Origin: an uncultured bacterium
Lineage (GTDB): Bacteria; Patescibacteriota; Microgenomatia; UBA1400; UBA12108
Assembly (NCBI GenBank): GCA_903945195.1
Contig: CAJAUT010000029.1
Coordinates: 1-37,885 of the forward strand
Direction: 5' to 3'
Length of the DNA: 37,885 bases
Shown: piece after piece, positions 1 through 12,100 of the stretch
Layout of the letters: each line of letters begins with the position of its first letter
How positions within the stretch are numbered: the stretch's first letter is position 1
The notes under the pieces: model-generated
The model's input: the letters and a program-made list of their open reading frames with translations, nothing else
What the model was told of the DNA's origin: nothing
Database searches by the model: none
Program-made: the position numbers and the translations under genes

Positions 1-95
1 AATTCAGCGACAGTCTTTTCCTCTTTCACCGCTTCTAGTGCAACTTTGGCTTTAAAAGCCGGCGGATGTTGCCTCCGCAAGTGTTGTTGATCCAT
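1..95 (-). CDS. IS3-family transposase OrfA, N-terminal fragment (runs off window)
   Basis: The ATG at 95-93 opens a frame whose 31 visible residues include PAFKAKVALEAVKEEKTVAE. This is the hallmark start of the HTH_Tnp_1 domain of IS3/IS150-type OrfA, which binds the element's inverted repeats and is normally joined to the OrfB integrase by a -1 frameshift. The gene is cut by the window edge, so integrity and the OrfB part cannot be judged. The short distance to the putative inverted repeat fits the family. Confidence 0.8.
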   Translation of the reverse strand, partial: MDQQHLRRQHPPAFKAKVALEAVKEEKTVAE

Positions 96-143
96 ATAAA
101 TTGGATCTTAACCCATTGTGCAGATTCTGGGGTTCACTATACA
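1..143 (-). mobile_element. IS3-family insertion sequence, one end only
   Basis: The reverse strand from about 143 reads TGTATAGTGAACCCCAGAAT, which resembles the terminal inverted repeats of IS3-family elements (TG start, then a GAACCCC-type core). An OrfA start codon follows about 48 bases inside. The rest of the element lies left of the window, so neither the second inverted repeat nor the target-site duplication can be seen. The exact outer base is inferred. If it is 143, the last codons and stop of the giant gene are partly made of IS sequence. Confidence 0.7.
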
Positions 144-3100
144 CCTTGAGAAAAGATTTTATGAATCGTATCAAAAGCTTCTGCTGAAGTTAGATTGTCC
201 ATTTCACCACTCATAATCTTGTCCATTGCTTCCTTTGATTTTTTTAGGTTCAATTCTTGTCGACGTTCTTCGAACTCGACGGGATTATCCATTGCTTGTT
301 TCTTGAGCCCCCTAAGAGCACTGTAATACTCATCTGGGGTTGCGTCAGGACTTGTTGAGATTTGTGGAAAACTAAATGACATACCAAAAGGAATAAAGTT
401 AAAGTTTTGAGGTAGTGCGGACTTGAGCCAGTTTGGATAAGAAAAATTGGGAATGCCTGTTCGTAAGCCGATGGCCCAGAGATTGACGTTTTTTATAAGG
501 ATTGGCAAATTGGGAAGAAGGGGAGCAATATAAGGTGTTATGGCTGAAAGGATTGATTGGCCGATGCTAGTGCCTACTGATGTCAGGGCAGGGAAGGCTG
601 CGGCTACTATAGCTGGGGAGGTGGTGTGATCTATTTTTGTTTGATTTATGTATTCTGACAACTTACCCAATTCTGCTGCAAAATCATACCTGATGTTTAG
701 GATATTCTCAGTGATACTCTTTAGAGGCATAATTGTGTGTACATAGCTAACAAGTATTTCGAAATATTGTTGCTGATTCTCTGTTGCATTTTTCCATGCA
801 GATAGGTTGTCTCCAGATCCATCAGCTGTAATTTGTGATTCCAAATCTTTAATGATTTCTGCTTTGGTATTTGCCTCTGCGTCTTCGTAGTCTTTGGCTG
901 CAGTCATCAGACCAGGAAGGTTTGCTTGATTGACCACTCTAAATATATCTTCATTTTTGAGGGTTAATTTAGAGATATTGAGATTTTCTGCGATCCTTTC
1001 AGATTCATTTAAATCTGGATTTAGCATTTGATCGATATCTATAGCTTTGTTGATGTTGTATTGCATTGCTGCTAGGAAAAGAGATGAATTATCTTGGAGA
1101 TATTTAGATGTTAGATCAGAGAGGTAGATATCGGCACTGGCAAGCACTGCTGTATCGTTTGGATCGGTGATGAGATCATATCCTACGCTATAGATAGCGA
1201 GGCTTGGATTTGAGGCATTGCGGAGTATTGTGGTTTGTAGAATGGCAAAGTCAAACAATTTGATCAAATCAGCAGAACTCAAGCCTGTCGAACTAAGGTG
1301 ATATTTTTGAATATTCAAGAATGCTACTTCGGCTCTGGTAGACAAGCCTTCGTTAATTATTGGACTCAAATTTTCAAATTGAAATAGCATTTTTTCATAG
1401 CTAGCGTTTAATTCTTCTTTTTGTTTTATAAGATCCAGATACTGTAGGTGTTCTTGAGAATTCTCTCCGTAGGCTAGTTTAATGATATTGATTTCAGTTT
1501 TATCCAGATTTGAAATAAGGCGATTCCAATCTTCATCCGTATTTTTTCTATAAAGCTGAGCTTTGATGGAATCTCTGAAACCAGGCAAATCGGTTTGACC
1601 TTTTTGAGTCAGAAGTAATATTGCAGTCCTTATAATATCATCAGTTTGGACAAGAAGATCGTTACGCTGGGCTTTGATGGCAGATATGTGTGAACTCTTA
1701 ATAGTGTTGTAGATCGCATGATCAATCTCGTGGAGAGTAGTTGTGAGACTGGCGAGTAGCTTTAAGTTATTTGGTGAGTCCACGTCATATAGCGCAGAGG
1801 CTTTGAGGGCCAATCTACCTCTAGTGAGAATATGACTAGAGTCTAAGCCATATGAAAACATGCCGTAAGCACTTGATTGTTTCAGAGTGATTGGGTCATT
1901 GACTATAGGGGTATAAAACTCAAATCCTTCTGGAGTAGTGATTTTGATAGTTGGGATTTTGACGTTTAAGCTGTTTAACCCAGATATGATACCCTCATTG
2001 AGATTTAGCTTATCACCAGTATAGCGTGATTTATCTATTGCATCTTGTGGACTTAGATATTCTATAGATATTTTGACGCCTCTTGCGATTAGTTCGCGAT
2101 ATCTATCTTGAATGTATTCATCTATGGAGACTCTTTTTCCTGAAGTATTAAATATTAGTTTTGGCGCGCTAAAGATCTCCTCGATAATCTGGGCTGGGTG
2201 ATCAGTTTTGATTTGTGAAAGTGTGCGTCCATCTGTGAGCTCTATGTCTATAACAAACTCATTTTCTAAAACTTGATTGGCTTCATCTGCGATCTCTGAG
2301 AGAGGAGATTGAATGGTAAAATCCTTCTGATTTTGTGCATTAACAATCTCTACTACGGAGTTGAGTTTTGAGATGTACTCTCCTGTGGTGCCTGTTGGTT
2401 TGTATCTATTTTGGAGGTATGAATCTAGAAGTGATGATTTTGAGTCTAGCCAATCTGAAAAGGGAGAGAGGAGGTTTTTGATGGATTCGAGTGGAAGTCT
2501 GGTAGGCTCTGGATATAAGATCTCTGGACTTAGCGCAGGTTCTTGCGTGTTTGTAGGTGAAGTAAGCAATTTTTGATTCTCATTCCCTTTCCCAATAAAA
2601 GTACCCCATCTTTGATTTAGGTTCAAAATCAGATTGTATATTGGGCGAGTAATTAAACGAGTGAATAGAGGAGTGGGGAGTCGAGACTCAATGGAATCTA
2701 GATATTGCCCAACTTCATCAACTGCCTGATTGAGTGGTTCTATTTGGCCTTCAGTCTTGCTTCCTTCAACAGGTACAGCGTCTATCAAGTTCTGAATTGC
2801 TTGTGGGAGGCTTATGAGACCTGGCATATTAGCAATGACTAGAGAATTGGCGGGAGTATTTGATGTTGGATAATCCTTGGCGAGGTCACGCAGCTCTGAT
2901 AATAGTTTTTCTGCCTGGGCGATATCTATATCATAATTGGTGGCGAGACGTCTTAAGGTTGCAAACACCAGTTTCCAGGATTGTTGAATGATAGGGGAGT
3001 CATAGGTGTGATCGGTCAAGTAAAATTCAGCGGATCTGATCTTTGAGAGAGCGACATTGATATTGCCGTTTATTATCTCCTCCATGATGCTGACTGCAGA

Positions 3101-6100
3101 CTCGGCATGATTAGGGATACGAACTGCACATGATGAGCAACCTACAAACATGTTGTCTGCTGTAACGGCATTTGTGATTGATAGCCCTCGATTGAGTAAC
3201 CATGGATTTGATACTGGTACGTTTGATGTCTCTAGTTGTAACAACTCAGTCAAACGAGCTGTCAGGCTAGTTGCGGTTGGATACTGTTCAAATATTGCAT
3301 CGTTGTCCCTGAGTACTGAGTCAAAGAAGTCCATGATTACTTGCTGTCGAACTGGTGAATATTTACTTCTAATTGCATTTAGTAGTGGTTGTTTGTCCCA
3401 TTTGCCTGAGAAGACATTTTCGAATATTTCGTCTGTAGTGTTTCCAGTAAATGGCGATAGTCCTGTGAGTTGATTATAGGCAATAATTATCAGCGCTCTA
3501 TTATCATGTCTAGGCTCTTGCTTGAATGTTCCAGACCTATTTTGAGATGGTGCAAAATAGCTAGGTGTACCTCTGTATTTTAATTTGTTGTAGACTTCTT
3601 CCTTGAGAGTTCTTAGTAGCGCTATGTTTGATATCCCAAAGTCATAAATCATTTTTCCTTTTACAAAATTATAGATAATATTGTTGGGCTTAATATCTGC
3701 GTGTACGAGTGTTTTTCCATCGATTGTTTTGGAATGAATATAATCTATCCTAGATGCAAGCTCATGCATGATGTCGATAATTTCGTCAATTTCAATTGGA
3801 TCTCCCAATGCTTCTCTGACTCTTTGATAAGTTTCTAGAGTAGGTCCTGGAATATACTCCATTACAAAATAGGATTGATCGGCTTCTTCAAAAATTGCAT
3901 ATGGTCTAGAAAAATTATTAACATAGAAACTACTGAGTACCTTGGCTTCTTCAAACAATAATTGACGATTGATAGAATCATTTTTTGTAGTTGTTTTGAT
4001 AATAATTGGTTTAGCGAGATGAATATCCCACCCAAGATATACCTGTCCTATTCCGCCACTCCCATAAGGGGTTGAGGAAATGATATAGCGATTTTGAAGC
4101 ATTTGATCAGTGCTACTCTGAGATTCATCTAATTCAACATCGTTTCCATAGCTTTCGCGCTTTTTCCCAAGTAGTACTGAAATAGAATTTTCCAATTCTT
4201 CAAAATTCGCTCGATTGATAGTAATTGAATCTATAGTTATTGACTCTAGATTAGAATAAAGTTCAAATTTGTCCCGGATTTCCTCCATGACAAATAGTCT
4301 GCGAGCAAGAGGGGATTTCACCGGAGGGATCATAATTTGATTGACGCTATTGATGGATTTTTTATTCATCAGGATTTCATATCCACTAGACTGGAAATCA
4401 TATTTCAAGAGTTTTGCAATAGGATCTCCTTGAATCAGTTTTCTGCCAACTGATACAGAGGCTTTTGTAATTTTGACTACTGGATTTATTGGAGCTACAG
4501 AGATAGAGCTAGTGTCGCGAGTGATCTCTCCAAGATCGTTTGTTGCGGCAGTATCATCATTGGTTGTTAGGAGATCATCGTAGGTTTTCCCTGGATCTAT
4601 TAGGTCGTCTTTAGTTATCTCAGCTAACCACGCCTTATCATTTGTAATCTCGTCAATGAGAACCTCTGGATTTGAAACAAATTGATTTCCTCTACCTGTT
4701 AGATCTCCCCATTTTCGATTGATAAAATAGCCCCAATTATCTAGTTGGCGACTGAGGATTGTAATTGGGTCTGATTTAGATGATTCCACCTGACCGACTG
4801 CCATAACAGCCTCTAGTCTGTCTAGTGCTGCGAGGTGACTAGCTACGTCTTTGGCAGCTATTGTGCCTCTAACAGGGAGAGTAGTAAGCACATCAGCCAA
4901 GACTTTGATACTCTTGGGGAGAACAAGAGAGTTTGAGCCATACTCTATAGTGCCATATGCCTTGATGAGAGTACGAGTGGCATCTATGGCATTCATGCTA
5001 GCCTCATAGTCAATTGACTCGTTAGTTATCCTGGCTTTAAGGGCTTGTAAGACAGCTTCTACGGCAGTTTGTAAGTGCTCGTCTTCGTACGTATGAAGAC
5101 CTTTGTGATCTGCGATTACTTGATCAATTGCTGTTTCAGTTTGTGCAGCGAGTGCTCTAGCTATAGTTTGTGGGATGATCGTTCCACAGCTCGAGCAGCC
5201 AGTTAATACCAGAGTAAATATTGGGGCAACATGAATATCTTCGTTTGAATCAGTGAAAGTCTCTGTCCCCATGTAGGTGATTTGTGAGTACTGACCATCA
5301 GCAAGTGGAATATTTAGAATATCACCTATTTGTAGAGGTATTTCTACATCACTTAATCCAGCAAAAGTTATATTTCTGCCGTTTCTAGTTACTGAGATAA
5401 TTAGTTCTGGATCGTTGTAGATGAATTCATTGGCAGTTACTATTAGGGTGGTATTACCATCCTGCCCAATGACTAGTTGGTGAATTTTTGATTCTATACC
5501 TGCGATATTAAGATTCGCGAAGTTGTCCGTGACATATTGCGACTCGTCGGTAATTGTGATTACTCCATCGTCAATATAATCAGAAGGATAGGTGGGAGTG
5601 ATATTTGGTGTAGTTATTTGTTCTGCGACAGCAGGAGAGGTGATGGTAGGCGTGGTGATAACTGGTGTCGTAGTAACTGTTGCTACAGATGGCGTATAGC
5701 TCTCTCCGTCAATAGATACGATCCATTCTGGTTTGAGTCTGCCGATTAGTGCCATTTCGTTATCATTTAGATTGATCTGACTTCCTGATCTAATCGAATT
5801 GTTTACATCAAATAGATAGCTAACAGGGATGCGTGCAACAATCAGGTGCTCTCCAAATCCTGAGCTTTGAGAAGTTTGCTCTACACTTGACCTAGATGTT
5901 GAGAATGAAAGCACTGTATCTGGGATATTGTATTTTTTCTCACCGGTATTGTGTCTCTTGAGCATTGCCTCTATATCTAACTTATTTTGATTTGCAAGGA
6001 TCCACTCGGTTATCTGATCGATCTGATCATCCGTATATGATGCTGCTTCTGGGCGGAAAGTCGCTGCACGTTGTCTCTCTGGTTCAGAGATATCTGTGAC

Positions 6101-9100
6101 GGCGCGGTAAACTGTGATATAACCTGAGTCACTTTCTGGATGTGAAGCTCTGAAACTAGGATTGGTTGGGAGGAGTTTCTGGATATGATCAACGTTGTAT
6201 GCATTCTTTTGTGCATCATTTAAATTTTCGATAGTTCTGTTTATCAGCGATTTTTTGATATTTCGCCATAATTCCTGGGTGTAGGCAACCTCTCTGAGGT
6301 CTTCCAACCATTTAACGTAAGTATCAATTTCACTTCTAAATGAGAAGTATTTATCACCTGGGAAGTCTTGATTTCCTCCTGGATAATATCCCCTTACATA
6401 GTTGTCATATTCTTCTAGTTTTCTATCAAATGAAGCTTCATATCCAGTCTTTGGATCTGATTTGTACTCTGGCCAATTTCTAGTTTCAGAGTTCTTAAGA
6501 CGCATGAGATTGGCCCATTGATCTTCTAGTAGGCGAGTGCTTAACTTTTTAACATAAGAACTATCAATGTTTATTTTAAGACCTTTTTTGACTACAACAT
6601 TTAATAGTTTGAGACTATCTATTTGTTGAGTAATTTCCTCTGCTGAAGGTATGCGATCTGGGTATGTACTATCTGGTTTTATGATCTCAGTTTCTAGTTT
6701 GACTATAAAAGCTACTGGGTCACTTGATTTTTTGTCATAGTCAGCGATTTGGCCAAAGATGTTCTTCCAGAAGGTAGTGCGGAAAGCAGTATCCTTGTTT
6801 TCAATCCAACCAGAGTATTTTTCCCATACCATGTCTATTGCGGCCTGGCTAAAGACAGGTTTAATGTCTTTCTTTTGGAGTTTTTGTTCAACCATATCAA
6901 TGAGTAGATTATTCACATCTTTTGGATGAATTTTCTGATCTGTAAGGAGAGAGGATAGGGTATCAGGGAAAGAAATATTTTGTTCTGCAATAATTGCGAG
7001 ACGTTGCTCGAGAGGGTTGTTTTGTAACTTTTGACCCGTAACCAAACTTGTTAGTGATTGACTTACGTTTTTGCCTGCATGGAGCGCTCCATTGATTGCA
7101 TTATTGAGCATGGCTGTACCTTGTGGATTGGCGATTATTCCCATATTCCAACCCATTATCCAGTCTAGGAATTGTTGTAATGGGGTCTTTGTATTTTGTA
7201 TAGTATTTGTGACTGGTGCACCTAATATCAAGTTGCTCAACTGATTGGTGAGACTCTCTGCTGTAGGATATCCTTTGTAGAAGGATTCGTTTGAGTCGAA
7301 CGCCAGGTCAAAGAATTTTTCGATCTCTGGATATAGAGGATTATCTCCAAAGAGCTCTTTGAGGGCCTCTTTGTTCCAATTGTTATCATTAACATTATCA
7401 AATGTCATCCCACCAAATTCTTCATAAAATGGTTTTTTACCTGTTAGCAATTCATAGGCAACTACCATAATTGCTCGATTGTCGTCTACTATAGTTGCTT
7501 CTCTTCCGAGAGTCTGATTTTTGGACGCATAGTCTGGTGTATATGCAATAAATTCACCATCTGGGTCTCTTGCTAGTGCGACACTTGGTGATAGTCCAAA
7601 ATCAATAATTATTGGTTGTCCATTTGGATCAATCCTGACGCTATTTGGCTTGAGATCGCAATGTACAACTGGGCGGGATTCGCCTGATTGATCTTCTATA
7701 GTTTGCGCATGAATACTGTCTACGGTAAGGGATACTGAGGAGAGAATATTGAAGATCTCGGCTTGTGTAAGAGGATTGCCAAATCTAGATTTTATGAGGA
7801 CGTATTCACCCAATTGCTGACCTGGAATGTAATCCATCACAAAATAACTGACTCCAGATTGTGTGAAAGCATCGTATGGTTTAGGGATATTTAGATTATT
7901 GATATTTGCGCTGAGTTTGGCATTTAGTCTAGCCTCTTCGATTGTGGCGTTGTGACCGAATATTTCTTTAGTGCTTAGATAAGATTCTGTTTGAGTAGAT
8001 TTTAGAATTACAGGTTTCATCAGGGTTTTGTCCCAGGCTAGTACCACATTTGCCATCCCACCCTCACCAAATTTTGCATCTAGGGTGATATATCTACTAT
8101 TTAATTCTTCATTGAAGCGGCTTGCAGGTAGACTTAGACTTGGATCATTATTTTCTATCAATTCATAGAATTCTTGATTTAATTTGTCTATTTCTTCTTG
8201 GAGCTGATAGAGATTCTCCCTCGCAATCGTCTCCCCAGTCATGAAACTAAAACTCTTCATCTCTGGATATATTTTTGAGAGATTAAGGATTTCGTTGAAG
8301 AAGAATATTTTCCTTGCTAGCTCTGATTGGACTGGGACTAATTGGATATCGTGCTGATAGGAGTTAGACTGGTTGATTAGAATCTTAGCAATACCAATCG
8401 GAATTTTGACGCTTAAGAACTCCGTGAGATCCTGTCTTGGGGCCAGAGGAACAGGGGAGTCTACCTGATCATCTGAGGATGACTCAACTAGGGAGAGCTC
8501 GTCAAATCCAGAGCCTAGGATTTCACCTCTACCTATTAGATCTCCTAGTCTTTGGTTGAGTTCAAGATAAAGATATCTGACGTAAGCGGTAACGCGTGAA
8601 GAGAGGGTAATTGGGCCGGAAGCGGTTTGGGCATCAGTTACGTACTCCGCAGCCTCCTTTAGGGCGTTTTCAAAAGAAGATGGATCGGTGGCTGCCACTG
8701 TGCCAGTGATTGGCAGAGATGCGATTAGTTTCTCAACTATTTCAGGCATATCAGATAGGCCCGGGATTACAATGGTTTGATCTCCACCCTGGATTGTTGA
8801 TCTACGGTCTTGTAGATAGGTGAGTGCTTTGCTTATAGCGCTGCGTGAGTAGGGGTAGGCGATAGGTTTGCCGCTGACTTCAGCGATCATGATATGGATC
8901 GCGCTTACGATACCGTTTTGGACATCCTGGTCATCAAAAGTGTGGGATTTGGCTAGTGCCAGTGACTGCTCTAGTTTGCCTAGATCTTTGTTGTTGTATC
9001 CGTCTACAAAGAGCTGTGCAATCTGTGGGACTACGACTGAACAGTCGGTGCAGCCGGGGGTCTTGGGGGTAAAGACAGTGTGTGTTATGCCCCTTGATAA

Positions 9101-12100
9101 TATTAAACTTAGGATTGAAACGTCAAGCTTGTCTATCTGAGAAAAATCGATATTAATATTTCCAATATTATTGGGTGAAATCGCAGATGTGTGGTAGATC
9201 ACAAACTGAGTTCCGTTTCGACTATCATTTGACAATTTCTCTAGTGCGGAACTTAGCTTGGCCTCTGTAAGATCTTTGATGGAATTAAGTTCAAGATAAA
9301 TTTTTCCTTCACTCATAAAGATTATCTTCCCCTTGAGTGTGATGGAATTTTGCATTAATTTGACTGCAAGTTTTAGGATTTCACCTCGGGATGGCATTTT
9401 TTTGAAGACATAGGGCTGGTAGTTAATATCTGGGTTATTAGTTTGAGGCTGCGAAACTAATTTATCTGGACCTGGTGGGATAGGAGTATTTGAAGATGGC
9501 TTGACGGTTTTTGCGTAATGAGTGGCGATCGAGAGATCATCAAGCGCTTCTTTGGCAGATTTGATAGATCTATCAATGACACTCTTTTCAAATGTTGCTG
9601 GAGTTAGGGATGAGTTGTTTGCAAAAAAAGTAAGGATTGTTTTCCAGTCATAAGTATTTGAGTCAGGATCCCAAGCTTGCTTGATAATTCCATCACTCAT
9701 ATTGACGACGATATCACCTGGTTCTAGTTGATATTCTGCAACAAATGCTACTGTATTGTTGTTCTCGTAGCCAGAGATTTGTCTGGGTTGACGAGTTGTA
9801 CTCTGGATATCTTCGTCATTGGAATTGATGGGACTGAGGGTGAAGTTGTAGCGAGGATCAAGTTCTACATTAGCTTTTATTCCTTGTGCAGTCTTAATTC
9901 TATTTGGGCCAATCATAGCTAGTTTGTTGTTGCGCAGGACGAAGATGGGACTGTCTCCAAGGCTCTGGACATAGAGTATATTGGTAGCGTGATCATGAAA
10001 GACAAAATTGAGGGTAGTACCTATCCATAGATCAAGTCCCGTGGAATTGTTTATATTTCTTGCAAGTTTCTCGATAGAGGCGAAGACATTTTGGATCTTG
10101 GCTGCATACTGAGAGAAGGTCATCCTTCCTTCTTTGTAGGCCACTAGGTCACGTTCTACGACGGGAGTGATGAGCCCATTTGGATCACTTGTAATAACAT
10201 CTGTGAGTCTGGCGACAGCTTCACCATATCCAGGAACATCCCTACTGGCGGTACCTCCAGAAACTCCGTCAGCAACTATGGAAACTCCGAAGGTTTCACC
10301 TGTGTCTTTTGAGGTAATTGTAGTGGTTTTGACTGCGTCCTGAATGACTCCTCCATGATCGGCTCTGGCGTACTTTGCGTCCATAACGGTACCAGGGCCA
10401 GTGAGTGCAGAATTGTCTTGGGTTGTGGGTGAAACACTAGGCTTGATAGGTGTAGCAATTGTTGGAGTGATGATAATCGGCTTGGCAGTGACTGTCGTGG
10501 AGTTATTGATGTCTAGAGCCCTGGTAACAAGTTCTCCAGCTGGTGTTGTAAAGGTGATCGAGAATACCGCTTGAATATTTTTTTGTTTGCCTTGTCTAGC
10601 TCTAGCGACGGTACCTTGTAAAGTATTTCTATAGCTGCTGATATCTGTCTGCAATTGCAGTGATGTTTTGTATGGAGATTTAGGTTTAGAATCATATCCA
10701 AACCAATTGCCATTCCAAGTGGAATTCTCCCATTTGGCTCCATAATTTACATTGATAGGCATAGATAGATCTATGTCCAATGTGACGCTGCCATTTGTGA
10801 GTTGTACTATATTTGATACTGCGTTTGATTGTGCAGTAGGTAGAATTATGGGAGTTAAAGCGCGCGGCGCAATTGGTTGAGATTTGCTCTTTAAGGCAGT
10901 AATTATTATGCGTTTGGTTTCGTCTTGCAGATCAAGTGCTTCGACTCGCTTTATCGCTTCGTCAATACTTATCTGATTTGCCTTAAGACTTGAAAGTATA
11001 TTGTTCATTTGGTTCCATGGAGTATTTCTGGTGAAGAGGGCTGTGCTCCAGGCTGATTGACTGAACTCGCCTGTGTCTAGATTGACTCCACGTGGGAGTA
11101 TCAGATCGTTTAAGTCAAAGAGTCCTTCTTGTTTTGTTCCCAATTTACCGGAGAGTCCAATCCCTAGTTCTTCCCAGACAGAAGGATTTGTATCCATGAA
11201 GGTGAAAACAGGTGTGAGAAGGTTGCGTACTCGAAGAGGTAAGATCAGGAATATTCGATCAAGTAGTGGTTCTGATGTAGGTAGCTCTTCTGGAGTAACT
11301 AAGATGTCTGTGTTTGGTGTACTGGCTATGACAAGATTGGCGAGGTCTGTAGCCGGTAATACAGCGTTTCCAGCTCCATTTGTAACTCTTAAACTATAGT
11401 CGCCTTCATCAAGGAATCCACTGGCGGGGAAGTTGTTGATAACAAGATTAAAGGATCTACTATTTTGGACGTTTACTCCTTTAGTTACGAAATATTGATT
11501 CCCAATTTTTTCGAACTTGATTTTGGAATCTGCAGTTCTTGGTCTTTTTAGATTTACGGAATTTATGGTCAGTGTAATAATATTGCCTTTGTTCAGGTGA
11601 TCAATAAAAGATTCACCATTGATCAGGAGTTTTGATAGGTCGATACCAAAGTTTGTTTGAGAGATAACTGGGCTTTCGGCAAGTAGTTCACGTTTAGATT
11701 TTGGTGTTGGTGCTGGGGCGTCTGGGGTAGGTGCATTAATTACTGGGGCTTCTAAAACTGGTGATGTGACTACTTGTTTGTAAGTTCTTCTAAGAGCAGT
11801 GATAATTACAGCCTTGGTTTCGTCTTGCAGGTCAAGTGCTTCAATCCGTTTTATCGCTTCGTCTAGATTGATATTATTTTGCCTAAGGGTTATTAGAATA
11901 TTGTTCATTTGGTGCCAAGGAGTGTTGGTAAATAGAAGTGAACTAAACCAGGTTGTTTGACTGAATCTGCCTGTATCTAGGTTTACTCCACGAGGGAAAG
12001 ATAGTCTGGCTAATCTGAACTTTTTCTCTTGAGAGGCTGCGATTCTACCTGACATACTTAGGCCGATTTCCTGACCTGAGGTAATAGTTTCTGATACCCA

